Source: Fidelibacterota bacterium (GTDB lineage Bacteria; Fidelibacterota; UBA8477; JABMPR01). Taken from it: 38,234 nt of DNA. The notes under the pieces were generated by a model, which was not told the origin of the DNA, searched no databases, and saw nothing but the letters and a program-made list of their open reading frames with translations. The position numbers and the translations under genes were made by a program. This document shows, piece by piece, positions 24,894 to 34,587 of this stretch (within the stretch, counting starts at the first letter, position 1; every line of letters begins with the position of its first letter). The stretch is taken from positions 1 through 38,234 of the forward strand of contig JAIPGJ010000015.1 in the NCBI GenBank assembly GCA_021736185.1, given 5' to 3'.

Positions 24894-27893
24894 TTATTTG
24901 ATGAACATTATTTTTTGAGTTTGCAGTTGAGTCCCGGAGACCACGGAAACCAGATAAACGCCGCTGCTCAAGTCCTGTCCCAGGTGATTCTGACCCCGCC
25001 AGGTATAGCTGTGACCCGCGTGGTTCCCTAAGGACTCATGGAGAATTTCCCGGCCCCGGAGGTCATAGATATACAAATCCAGATCCCCTGCACTGGTATT
25101 TTCAATGGGGATGGTGACGGCGCCGTTAAAGGGATTCGGATAGGCGGATCCCACCTTGAACTCCTGAGCCACCACCACATCATCCACAGCAACTGGCATT
25201 TGGCCACTGTAGGCCTGGGCATAAATATTGGTCAGTTCGGTCTTCCCTGACGAACGCATGTCCAGCCAGGCAATGAGATAGCTCAGCGAATCGGGATTGC
25301 TGCCAGCAAAAGGCACAATCTGGGGCTGCATTTGATTGAGGACCGCCAGGGAAAGGGGCACCCCCTCCTGGGCGTGACCGCGACTATCTGGATGTGAATC
25401 ATAGAAATACAAATCCGAATGGATTTCATTGCGGATATCTTCCCAGGCCACCAGATAGCGGGATCCATTAATGGTGCGGAGTGCTGGTGCTTTGTTCTCA
25501 GTGGTGAGGGTCGTGATCTGCTCGGCGGCTGTATCGGTGGTGAGGTTTTTGACATAGATATCATGCTGAAAACCATCATAGTCCTGCCAGGCAGCATACA
25601 GGACGGAGCTCTGATCATCGGCATAACTCAAAACCAGGTTGGTTTGATCGCCAAACTGATTGCTAATGAGTTGCTCGGCCCCCAGGTTGCCATCGGTATC
25701 CACACTGACGGCATACAGATCAACACTGCTCTCACTCACATTGCGCAGATCTTCCCAGCCAATGGTGACCATATCAGTAACCGGGTCGTAGGCTGCCACG
25801 GAATTCCGTTGAGTTCCGTTGGCCTGGGTCACCGATTCTGTCCAGACGTTGCTTCCCTGAGGAGATAGTTTTGAGACATAGGTTTTGGTGCCATCAACGG
25901 TTTCAGCCTCCCAGACATAAATCACTGTGGAATCTGCCATGGCAGTGGTACTGGTCACATACTTGTCGCCAGCTACTTCAGGCGGTCCAATCTGCAGACC
26001 TCCTGCAGACCACTGGGCGACCCCATCGATATCATATTTTTGGGCATGGAGGAGCAAGCCCTGAAAGAAGATATCCTCGGTCCAGAAATAATAGAGATAC
26101 CCATCAGCAGAGGTCACCATTTTGGGGTTGAATTGTCCCAGAATAGCATTGGGATTGACCTGAATTCCATCAGAATCCCAGGTCGGGGCCAGATCGTCCC
26201 CAACATGCTGGGCAAAAAGAATTTCAGTTCCCGTGGAAATATTGGTATAGGTGATGTAGGCGCCACCCACATTATCTGGAGCGATGATGGGGCTTAATTG
26301 CTGTTCATTGCCAGAAAGGACCTCGCCGTCCATGGCGAGTCCGATGGCAGCACTTTGATCCATGACCTGAGCCATGGAGACGGGACCGGTTCCAGCCCAG
26401 CGATTGTCCTCCCAGAAAATCATGGCATCATTGTCGCCCCAGGTCAGGGTCTGGAATTTTCTGGCATCACCATCGATACCAAAAAAGAATTCAGATTGAT
26501 CCGCTGGCAACGTTTGACTCCCATCCAGGCGAACATGCTGTCCGGTGATTCCGATACTCCCCGTCGAGGCGTTGGACCAGATGATGATGGCACCCCCATT
26601 GCCATCGGGACGGACCAGGCCGCCATTCTGGTATTTTTTGCCTGAAGTGAGGGCCAGACCATCTGCTTCGAAGGCCATGCTGCCATCCACATTGACATGC
26701 TGGACGTAAATATCAGATTGTGGATAGCCACCACTGCGTTCATCAAGCCAGGTAACATAGATACCCCCTCCATCCCCTATGGTAAAACGGGGTTGGAGCT
26801 GTTTGAGATCGGCCTGAGAAACGGGGATTCCCCCATCTGTCCATATCGGTGAGCCGGAGAAATCCAGACTCTGCATATAAATATCGGGATCCTGGGCGTT
26901 ATTGCGGAAATCCTGCCATACATAGTAAATGCGATCAACACCATTGGATTTTACGCGACTGCCACTTTGTTCTGAAGGCAGGTTGGTCACGGGGATTCCA
27001 TCGCTGGCCCAGACGGAATTGCCATTGACATCCAGAAGTTGAGAGAACAGGTCCGTTTTAATATTGTTGCGGTTATCCAACCATGAGACAGCCACTCTAT
27101 CACCATCAGCAGGAGCCACCTTGGGGTAGACCTGACCGGCGGGGTTGCCACACACCAGGATTCCATTATCACCCCAGAGACCGGTAAAATTGACATCCAG
27201 TCTTTGGCCGTAAATATCGGGGTCGTTGGTATCTCTGGTATCGCGCCAGACCACTACCGCTTCGCTGCCACTGGTTTCAATACTATGACTGGTCTGTGTC
27301 CCTGAAGCATTCACCAGGGGCAGACCGTTGGTGCCACCGGCAGCCAGAGGTCCTGCGAGAGTCAGCACGGTTCCGAAAATATCACCGGATTCAGATAGGG
27401 AGCCATCATCCCAGATAACATACGCCACCCCGGCTGCACCTCGCGCCATATTGGCTGATTGCTGAGATCCTGTATTCACTGCCAGGGGAACGCCTGCTGG
27501 ATCCCAGGATAAATTTCCGTTGGCATCCAGATGCTGGGCATAGACATCACCATATTCATCGGCGCGGTAATCAATCCAGGCTAAAAAAGCCCCACCCGCT
27601 CCATCTGAAACCAGCACAGGGTCTTCCTGGCGACCATCGGCTACGGTGGCCCGAATACCGGTATCACCCCAGAGTTTGGTTCCCGATGAATCAATTTTCT
27701 GGACATAGATATCGCGGTCGCCGGTTCGTGTATCCGACCAGCCAAAGATCATTTCGCCGGGAGCGCCCACGTCACCACTACGCTGCCACTCAATGTGAAC
27801 CCCCTGGCGTACGGGAAGCCCATCATCAATCCACTCAAATTCCCCTGCTGCAAAAACGCTCCCGACCAGCAGAAGCACTAAAAGATGTCTCAT
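24894..27893 (-). CDS. Secreted repeat protein, probable beta-propeller(s), with T9SS sorting domain
   Basis: 999 residues with a short signal peptide (MRHLLVLLLVGSVFAAG). Nearly the whole mature chain is built of about 15 degenerate units of roughly 45-65 residues, with the pattern A/V-x-W-x-D-x-R ... D-I-Y-x-Q-x-x-D-x-x-G-x-x-x-W-x-x-x-G-I-P. Examples are AWIDYRADEYGDVYAQHLD, SWLDNRNNIKTDLFSQLLD and VWQDFRNNAQDPDIYMQSLD. This fits propeller blades, enough for two propellers of seven or eight. The C-terminus is a sorting domain (SAYPNPFNGAVTIPIEN ... DLRGREI ... SSGVYLVSV). No catalytic motif is visible. It sits 26 nt upstream of the M14 gene. Function unknown; adhesion, scaffolding or binding are the usual roles for such repeats. 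Confidence 0.85.
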   Translation of the reverse strand: MRHLLVLLLVGSVFAAGEFEWIDDGLPVRQGVHIEWQRSGDVGAPGEMIFGWSDTRTGDRDIYVQKIDSSGTKLWGDTGIRATVADGRQEDPVLVSDGAGGAFLAWIDYRADEYGDVYAQHLDANGNLSWDPAGVPLAVNTGSQQSANMARGAAGVAYVIWDDGSLSESGDIFGTVLTLAGPLAAGGTNGLPLVNASGTQTSHSIETSGSEAVVVWRDTRDTNDPDIYGQRLDVNFTGLWGDNGILVCGNPAGQVYPKVAPADGDRVAVSWLDNRNNIKTDLFSQLLDVNGNSVWASDGIPVTNLPSEQSGSRVKSNGVDRIYYVWQDFRNNAQDPDIYMQSLDFSGSPIWTDGGIPVSQADLKQLQPRFTIGDGGGIYVTWLDERSGGYPQSDIYVQHVNVDGSMAFEADGLALTSGKKYQNGGLVRPDGNGGAIIIWSNASTGSIGITGQHVRLDGSQTLPADQSEFFFGIDGDARKFQTLTWGDNDAMIFWEDNRWAGTGPVSMAQVMDQSAAIGLAMDGEVLSGNEQQLSPIIAPDNVGGAYITYTNISTGTEILFAQHVGDDLAPTWDSDGIQVNPNAILGQFNPKMVTSADGYLYYFWTEDIFFQGLLLHAQKYDIDGVAQWSAGGLQIGPPEVAGDKYVTSTTAMADSTVIYVWEAETVDGTKTYVSKLSPQGSNVWTESVTQANGTQRNSVAAYDPVTDMVTIGWEDLRNVSESSVDLYAVSVDTDGNLGAEQLISNQFGDQTNLVLSYADDQSSVLYAAWQDYDGFQHDIYVKNLTTDTAAEQITTLTTENKAPALRTINGSRYLVAWEDIRNEIHSDLYFYDSHPDSRGHAQEGVPLSLAVLNQMQPQIVPFAGSNPDSLSYLIAWLDMRSSGKTELTNIYAQAYSGQMPVAVDDVVVAQEFKVGSAYPNPFNGAVTIPIENTSAGDLDLYIYDLRGREILHESLGNHAGHSYTWRGQNHLGQDLSSGVYLVSVVSGTQLQTQKIMFIK

Positions 27894-27939
27894 TATTTTA
27901 AACCCTTTTCTAGGTCAATAGATCGATTTCATTCCGATT

Positions 27940-30900
27940 CTATGGTGTTTGATTCGTGTCTAATATGTATTCAAGCAACAAGATGGCATCAATGATATTG
28001 ACTTCATCATCGGATGACATATCGGCTGCCTCAAATTGGTTTTCGTTCATGACTTCAACCACCAGGATGAAGTCGATTAAATCCGTCAAATCCCGGATAT
28101 TCACGATATAATCCAGATTCACATCGCCAGAGGGATGTTCACCATGGATCACATCCAATCCCACAGCCAGGTCGGTTTCGCGGTAATTCTCAGCACTGGT
28201 AAACAGGGTGAGAGGCATGTCATAGTATCCGGGATCCAGATTCAATGTTTGGATATGAACGACAAAAGCGCTGCTTTCTCCGGGATTAAGCTGACCGGAC
28301 CAGCCCGTCGCCGAGAACCAGGGAACGGGAGGATGAATGGAAATGGCGGTGCCGGCTTCAAAGGGTGCCGGATCATTATATCGAATGAGCAGGCCTGAGC
28401 TGCGATTGGCGCTTTGCATCCCGATGGTTGAGCTATTGGTGACCCCATCCACTCGATCATATTGAAAAATCAATTTACCAAAGGAATCCAGAATCACCTG
28501 AAAGGTATAGAGATCGCTGGTTCCATATTTGGGGAAATTTTTCCAGGTGATGATACACTGGTCGTATTCATTGGTCCAAAAATAGAGCGTCCCCTGAGGA
28601 CCTGCATCGTTGTTCAAATCATCCCACCAGGGGGCAACCAAGGCAGAAGGTGCTGAAACGGTTGGGAGATAGGTGTTTAACCAGGGAGCATAATTGCCCA
28701 TAAACGACAGGGTTCCATTGCTGCTCAGAAAGACATGGGAGAAAATCTCACCATAATAGGGGAATTCAAATCCAATATCCAGGGGACCCACACTGCTATC
28801 ATCCTGATCTCCCAGATGAACCACCAGGTTATCCCCATTTTCAATATCAATCCAGGAGAAAACCGGTCCGCCATTATCTGCATTCTCTTTCCAGAAATAT
28901 CCATAAGCATCGCTCCCCTCCCGGCTAGCCGATGGGTCCATGGTGATATCAGCTGAGGTCTTGCTCACATTCATTTCAGGTATGGGTGCTGCCGGTGGAA
29001 GCCGGGAAATACTTGAATTCACATTGATGTTATAGGCCAGACGAGATTCACCGACGTTGCTGATAATCAGGGAGTCCCGATTGCTGGTCCAGGGGTTCTG
29101 GACAAAATTCAGACTGGTCCCACTCAGCGCGGCAACCGCATCAGGCAATCGCTCACCCCGCTCAGTGGTAAAGAGCAGCGCGCTCCCATTCCTCAAGTTG
29201 CCAATACTATTGTCATCGTAGTTGTTATAGGAAGCCAGTAAGCCGGTGGAATGGTCTGGCGATTCAATACCCACAGTGGAAAAATTGCCTGCCAGATCAA
29301 TATTTTCATAATTCATGTACTGGAACTTAATATCATTATTACCACTTGAGGTGGGCCGCTCTTGCGTGTCGTAAATCACGATCTGAAAACTCAAATTATT
29401 GCTTTCGTGGATGTTTGACATCTGACTCCACTCGATGACAAAGGCTTCTCCGGCAGCTACATTTTTATAACTGACTGAACCCGGATTGGTAGTCAGGTCA
29501 TCCCAGAAAGGAGCCAGCATGGCCGTAGGTCCAACTGGTGAGGGAATAATGCGGTTGTGAAAATTCACAACTGATTGGCTGCCGAAAGCAGCCCAACCAT
29601 TGGTACAGACGGTAATCGTAAGGTAGGTCTCGCCATAATAGGTCACCGGAAATGGCAGATTGAGGACCCGCGAAGCATCGCCTTCCTCATACACATCGTT
29701 CATGGGGATAGTGCTGCCCAGGCCACCCAGGGCCGGATTGATCTCAATCCAATCATAGATGGGCGCCTCGGTAAACCCCAGGTCCCAATTATCAAACATG
29801 CGGTAGCCATAATCATCTGCCTGAGAAGGTCCATAACGGGTGGGTTCACCTACTTCCAAAATAGTTACCAGAGTATCCGTGCCGCTTGCCTGTACACACT
29901 CAAACTGGAGGGTGAGTCTTTCGGCCGGGAATACCTGATCGCTGAAAACCAGGGCCAAAGTCCCAGTGGTTGAGGCCGTGGCATCCACATCAATTTCCGG
30001 GCACACCAGGGAACCCGGTCCAAAGCTTATCAGGTCATGGGCCAGGGGAGTCAGGGTCAGTGCTCCCGAGCTTACACCACCCAGATTGGTCATTTCAATT
30101 TCTACCAGGGCAGAATCTCCTGAGTCCAGAATTCCACCAACCACATTCAGGGCGTAAATACTCACCACAGGAGCCTGGACAGTCAGGTATTTGGTCCACT
30201 GCATGGTGTTTCCATTGGCGACGACCTGGACATTCACTACGACCTGCTGACCATGTGAGAGCTGACTGCTGGCTGAGATGTCTACCGGGTCAAGATCGTA
30301 AATGCTCATGGCTGGTATACTGGGAATCGTCATGCCTTCGCTGATAATGATCCCTTGAGTTTCAGTAGAAAATGTGATTTCCACATTGCTCAGTTCAGGA
30401 CCCGCATTGCTGAGACTGAGTGACATGCTGGAAGCTTCCCCGGCAATCAACTGACCATCCAGCTCAGTGGTCCAATGGTTCAGGGTCAAAGCCTCTGTGG
30501 ATTCTGTGACTGGCAGGGTTGCCAGATAAGGCAGCAGATTCTGGCCGGTCACCGTGAGCTCCACCTCTCCGGCACTGCTGGCCTGAAAAGGTAAATTGAT
30601 GGAACCATCATAACCGGTATAGCCCCCGCCGGCGTTTTCTGCATTATAGAAGGAGACATAGGCACCGGAAATGGGTTGGCCCGTGGCATCTGTGACGGTG
30701 ATCAGGGATGCATTTTCGGCGGTGGTCAGGCTTGGCGCATGACTGACAGTCAGGAGTTGCGGGACTGTTGTCCACAACTGCATGCCGGGATCGCCCAGCA
30801 AGTTATAGATGTGGTGGTAAAATTCAGGGGTTTGATCAAAGGGAAAGTAACTGTTCTGGTGATAATTACGCCAGAGTTCGAATTTGCCATTCCAGAGAGC

Positions 30901-32445
30901 CTCACCCAGGGTGGTGATACCTTTATCAAAGATGCCTGAATAGATACCAATATCAATGACGTTGTTGAACTGGGTATGCGTATACAATTCGCTGGGACCA
31001 AAAAATGCAACGGCACCCTTGGGCACGGCATAGGTGCCGATGCGTGTCCAGGCTTCACCGAAGCAGGGATCATTATCCGGAGCTGCAAAATTTCCACCAC
31101 CACAGACCACGGAAGTAATCACCGGTGTTTTTGATCCATTGTGAATCAGGCTGTAAATATTGGTTGTGGTAAAATCAGGACCATACCAGCCGTTGTACAT
31201 GCCATAGCCACGATAATTGACAAAACCCACACCGTTATTGATGGGCGTCGCGATGGCTGAGGTGGATGATACCTCAGGATGGTAGGCCGTATATACCTGA
31301 TCAAAGCCATTTTCCACCAGCTTGGCAGCAACCCACTCCTTGGTCGCCTGGGCTGAAGCGGCTCCCCAGTTGGTGGAGATCATGAGGGCCCGTTCAAACC
31401 AGGCAGTCTCACCCATATAGGGACTGCTCTCGTAGGCCACAATTTTGGCAGTAAAGGCCGCTAATTCCGAGATGGTATCAACGGAAAGACGTCCCACCAT
31501 GAGTTCAGGAAATGAGTCATCCCCTTCCAACAAGGCGTAGGGATGATCGGTGACCAGATTTTCACCCTGGGGATTTTGGATATAATGACCGGGGATGCCC
31601 TGATCCTCATCGCCGAAAATGACTAGATAATCCGGTCGGACTTCCCAGCTGTCCCAGGCATTTTGGATATATTCTTTAATGGCGCTGGCTGAACTTCCTG
31701 TTTCGGCTGTTCCCACGATGCTAACCTGATAGCCCATGCGCAATTTCCAGTCCGCAAAGTATTGGATATAGTCCAGAAATTGGGGTGGGGAGATAATGAG
31801 ATAATGTCCCTTACTGGCAAATTGCTCCTGGGGCAGGGACACCGAGCGCAGCCCGCCATCCTCAGTGATCAGGGAGGTCTCGCCCAGTTCCACACCCTGA
31901 ATCTCAAACTGAATGGTGATAGGAACCTCAGGAGATTGGCTGGCTGAATTAAGTTGAACGGGATGCACCGAAATGGGCAGATAGCGCTGGCCCTTGATGA
32001 GTAGCGATTCACCGGGTAGTATGTCAAGGTTCTGAGACCGCGTGACCCGACTCCAATCGTAGGCCGCCACGTCCACCACCTGCCGGTCTGAATCAAGGTG
32101 TCCGGCTGGTGTGGCCTTGAGGGTTAATTCTGAAAGGGCGTAATCGTTGCGCAGTACATTTGAAATAGAGGGGCTGCCATCCTGAACAATGGGTATCAGG
32201 ACGTTGAGCATGGGCAGGGCAGCATCGCCGGGTCCACCAGCCACCCCATAACCATACTGGTAAAAAGATGCGGGTTGCTCCAGGAGATGACGCCACTGGC
32301 CATCACTGATAGCTTGAAAGTTCAGCTGAACCATAATGCCTTGATTGCTTGCAGTGAGATTCATCACGGGACGCATTAAATCAGCAGCTCCCAATGAATT
32401 GAGAGCCAGCAGAAGTGTCAATATAGTGGTGAGGGATTTGCGCAT
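27940..32445 (-). CDS. Gingipain-like C25 protein ending in a dockerin, no sorting domain (copy 3)
   Basis: 1501 residues from the ATG at 32445 (a TTG one codon upstream is less likely; CAGG lies about six bases before the ATG). Numbering here counts from that TTG. Signal peptide about 1-22, pro-region to about 210, C25 domain about 215-565. Cys449 is in VVCGGGNF; the expected NYxGHG is NYRGYG with Tyr415 for His; His491 is in ELYTHTQFNN. Two copies of the shared module follow (about 888-1097 with TNGWAAFG and LAPFWDDL; about 1179-1375 with SSNGTLSF and APWWDDL), separated by a segment that looks like a Hydin/ASPM-type Ig domain. The protein ends with a dockerin (about 1442-1495; DVNLDYIVNIRD and DMSSDDEVNIID). 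There is no YPNPFN domain. It starts 3 nt after the lipoprotein stop. Confidence 0.88.
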   Translation of the reverse strand: MRKSLTTILTLLLALNSLGAADLMRPVMNLTASNQGIMVQLNFQAISDGQWRHLLEQPASFYQYGYGVAGGPGDAALPMLNVLIPIVQDGSPSISNVLRNDYALSELTLKATPAGHLDSDRQVVDVAAYDWSRVTRSQNLDILPGESLLIKGQRYLPISVHPVQLNSASQSPEVPITIQFEIQGVELGETSLITEDGGLRSVSLPQEQFASKGHYLIISPPQFLDYIQYFADWKLRMGYQVSIVGTAETGSSASAIKEYIQNAWDSWEVRPDYLVIFGDEDQGIPGHYIQNPQGENLVTDHPYALLEGDDSFPELMVGRLSVDTISELAAFTAKIVAYESSPYMGETAWFERALMISTNWGAASAQATKEWVAAKLVENGFDQVYTAYHPEVSSTSAIATPINNGVGFVNYRGYGMYNGWYGPDFTTTNIYSLIHNGSKTPVITSVVCGGGNFAAPDNDPCFGEAWTRIGTYAVPKGAVAFFGPSELYTHTQFNNVIDIGIYSGIFDKGITTLGEALWNGKFELWRNYHQNSYFPFDQTPEFYHHIYNLLGDPGMQLWTTVPQLLTVSHAPSLTTAENASLITVTDATGQPISGAYVSFYNAENAGGGYTGYDGSINLPFQASSAGEVELTVTGQNLLPYLATLPVTESTEALTLNHWTTELDGQLIAGEASSMSLSLSNAGPELSNVEITFSTETQGIIISEGMTIPSIPAMSIYDLDPVDISASSQLSHGQQVVVNVQVVANGNTMQWTKYLTVQAPVVSIYALNVVGGILDSGDSALVEIEMTNLGGVSSGALTLTPLAHDLISFGPGSLVCPEIDVDATASTTGTLALVFSDQVFPAERLTLQFECVQASGTDTLVTILEVGEPTRYGPSQADDYGYRMFDNWDLGFTEAPIYDWIEINPALGGLGSTIPMNDVYEEGDASRVLNLPFPVTYYGETYLTITVCTNGWAAFGSQSVVNFHNRIIPSPVGPTAMLAPFWDDLTTNPGSVSYKNVAAGEAFVIEWSQMSNIHESNNLSFQIVIYDTQERPTSSGNNDIKFQYMNYENIDLAGNFSTVGIESPDHSTGLLASYNNYDDNSIGNLRNGSALLFTTERGERLPDAVAALSGTSLNFVQNPWTSNRDSLIISNVGESRLAYNINVNSSISRLPPAAPIPEMNVSKTSADITMDPSASREGSDAYGYFWKENADNGGPVFSWIDIENGDNLVVHLGDQDDSSVGPLDIGFEFPYYGEIFSHVFLSSNGTLSFMGNYAPWLNTYLPTVSAPSALVAPWWDDLNNDAGPQGTLYFWTNEYDQCIITWKNFPKYGTSDLYTFQVILDSFGKLIFQYDRVDGVTNSSTIGMQSANRSSGLLIRYNDPAPFEAGTAISIHPPVPWFSATGWSGQLNPGESSAFVVHIQTLNLDPGYYDMPLTLFTSAENYRETDLAVGLDVIHGEHPSGDVNLDYIVNIRDLTDLIDFILVVEVMNENQFEAADMSSDDEVNIIDAILLLEYILDTNQTP

Positions 32446-32448
32446 CAA

Positions 32449-33543
32449 TTACCTGCTTTCAATTTGATAGCGTTTAACCCCCTCACGTGTAGCAGCATAG
32501 ATAATGTCACCTGCCACATGTGTGCGATAGGTGTAACCGGCATCGATGGGCTGGTCCACCTCAGGATTTTCCGGATCACTTAAATCAACCAGAAAAATTC
32601 CATTTTCCCCACAACTCAAAACGGCAATATCATGCCAAATGCTAATCTGTTTGACCCAGCCTCCCACTTCGACATCAGCCAGGTGGGTGAGACTGCTATC
32701 CCCTGTCCCCAAAGCAAAAACACCCATCCCCGCCCAGTTATTGGCGGAAAGCAAATAATTATCATAAAATTTTACTTCCAGGGCTTCACCCGGGGTGTCC
32801 ACCACAGCCAGCGTATCCAGCTCCACGCCATCCAGTCGGTATAATCCCACGCCCAGTTCATCATGGGAGATACCCACGAGGGTGCCGCGCAGGTCCAGCC
32901 CCAGATTAATCCCACCTGAGGGGGTTCCCACATTGGTGTCTTCCCAATAATAATATACACCTGTGTACAGGGGCTCCGGTGCATGGTAGTAGCGGTTGAA
33001 ATAATACTGTTTGAAGCCATCATTAGATGTCCGGTCGATGACATACAGGGCAATCAGGCTGTCATTTAATTTGCGGACAGCAAAATCTTCATTCGCTCCT
33101 GAACCAAAATCCCCAGATTCATTATTTTCAATGGAGGCCTGATGCAGAGCATAGACCGAGTCAAATCCAGACAAATCAGGAGCCAGCTTCTTGAAGTATC
33201 CCTGGGCCCGATCAAAGGTGAACATGAGGCCGCTTTCTGGTTCAACAATCATTCTCAAGGCCGGATCACCACTAAATTTATGCTCAAAGGTTTTTTCCAT
33301 GGTCCCATCGGTCTGTTCCTGCCAGATTTGATTGCCGAGCTGCGAGGCCGCCACAAAAACAGTTCCGTCAGCCACATAGACATCCCGGGCATAGGCTCCC
33401 GTCTCAAGGATATCCATGAGATAGACATCGCTGGCAAAAGTGCTGTCAATGGCATCCGGTTTTAAACACGCCGTAAGCGAAATGATTAATATGAAGACCG
33501 GGGTAGCTAGAAATATTCTTTTCATATGCTTAACGTAACTCAT
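32449..33543 (-). CDS. Lipoprotein with LVIVD-like repeats, unknown function
   Basis: 364 residues (358 if the second Met at 33525 is used; neither start has a strong ribosome site). The N-terminus IFLATPVFILIISLTAC is a lipoprotein signal with lipobox LTAC, so Cys26 should be acylated. The body is beta-rich, with repeating units such as AYARDVYVADGTVFVAAS, GWVKQISIWHDIAVLSCGENGIFLVDLSDPENPE and THVAGDIIYAATREGVKRY. That is the LVIVD / propeller-like pattern seen in many surface lipoproteins. It starts 12 nt after the outer-membrane barrel gene and the C25 copy 3 follows after 3 nt, so it is translationally packed between them. An accessory role for the barrel or for the cell-surface polymer is inference. 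Confidence 0.8.
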   Translation of the reverse strand: MSYVKHMKRIFLATPVFILIISLTACLKPDAIDSTFASDVYLMDILETGAYARDVYVADGTVFVAASQLGNQIWQEQTDGTMEKTFEHKFSGDPALRMIVEPESGLMFTFDRAQGYFKKLAPDLSGFDSVYALHQASIENNESGDFGSGANEDFAVRKLNDSLIALYVIDRTSNDGFKQYYFNRYYHAPEPLYTGVYYYWEDTNVGTPSGGINLGLDLRGTLVGISHDELGVGLYRLDGVELDTLAVVDTPGEALEVKFYDNYLLSANNWAGMGVFALGTGDSSLTHLADVEVGGWVKQISIWHDIAVLSCGENGIFLVDLSDPENPEVDQPIDAGYTYRTHVAGDIIYAATREGVKRYQIESR

Positions 33544-33555
33544 CTTTTGTTAAAA

Positions 33556-34587
33556 TTAAAAGTACATGTCTATAACGGAATCGAATCCAAAGCGGATACC
33601 GAACCAGTATCTTTGAAAGGATTTCAGCTCACGAACCGCTGGATCACTGGAGTCCACTCGACGTTCACGATAACCAAGATAGGGTTCTATGGCAAAGGGT
33701 CCATCGACATGGGGCAGCAGGGTCAGATCAATCCGAACTTCGTCCTGATAGCGTCCAGCATGGAGCAGATCATCGTATTGCTCGCTGCCATAAGCTCGTT
33801 GTTCATAACGGGTAGCCAGTCTGATGCGATGTTTCCCTGGTAGCTTGACAATCAGAGTGGGACGGATGTTCAAATAGGTGTAGGAACGATCTTTATCGTC
33901 ATAATTATTGTCATTTTCAGCCACACCATACTGGAGTTCAGTATATAAGGAGAAATAATCAAACTGCCCCAGATTGAGTTTCAGATCACCTTCCAGCATG
34001 CGCAGATCATAATGTGAGAAGGGTGCCTGATAAAGCTCATTACGCAGGGCCAGCCGATATTCAATGCTATTCTTGCGGGTCAGTCTGTGCTCAAATCCCA
34101 GCCAGAGCCGATCCGTTCCGAAATTGCATACTTCACGGCGGGTGATCAAGGTGTGGGTATCCTGAAGCCGATAATTTCTCAAATAATATTCAGGTAAAAT
34201 CCAATAACCCAGATCCAGATAGCGGTATTTCCCCAGAGACTGCTTCAACGACAGGGAATAGCTCTGGTAACTCCGTTCAGGGATATCATGATAGTAATGG
34301 TGGTCCAAACTCAAGTTGAAGCTTGATTTCCGCCCGGCAAACAGACGGGGTGCATAGCTTAATTCTCCAGAGAATGAAATCACGTTGCTGGACGAATACT
34401 CAATCCCATTCAAATAGTCGGAATCCTGAGATGCTTTCAGGATTTCGGAATCGGATAGATTGAGGGGATTGCTCTGGAAATTGGGTTCCAGGCCCAGCTC
34501 ATAGAAAACTGGAGCGGCCAACTTCTGAATCAGGCTCTGGGAGAATAATTGCCCAAACAGAAGTCCTATAATAAATAAGCGTCGCAC
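33556..34587 (-). CDS. Probable outer-membrane beta-barrel protein
   Basis: 343 residues starting at a GTG that shares one base with the TAG of the upstream gene (TAGTG), so translation is coupled. A signal peptide (MRRLFIIGLLFGQLFSQS) is followed by many alternating amphipathic strands rich in Tyr, such as YLDLGYWILPEYYLRNYRL, NSIEYRLALRNELYQ and YFSLYTELQYGV. The chain ends RYWFGIRFGFDSVIDMYF, with a terminal Phe as required for barrel assembly. By eye there is room for about 14-16 strands. I cannot assign it to a named porin or exporter family. Its place behind pgsBCW makes it a candidate outer-membrane exit or anchoring pore for polyglutamate, which is inference. Confidence 0.75.
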   Translation of the reverse strand: MRRLFIIGLLFGQLFSQSLIQKLAAPVFYELGLEPNFQSNPLNLSDSEILKASQDSDYLNGIEYSSSNVISFSGELSYAPRLFAGRKSSFNLSLDHHYYHDIPERSYQSYSLSLKQSLGKYRYLDLGYWILPEYYLRNYRLQDTHTLITRREVCNFGTDRLWLGFEHRLTRKNSIEYRLALRNELYQAPFSHYDLRMLEGDLKLNLGQFDYFSLYTELQYGVAENDNNYDDKDRSYTYLNIRPTLIVKLPGKHRIRLATRYEQRAYGSEQYDDLLHAGRYQDEVRIDLTLLPHVDGPFAIEPYLGYRERRVDSSDPAVRELKSFQRYWFGIRFGFDSVIDMYF

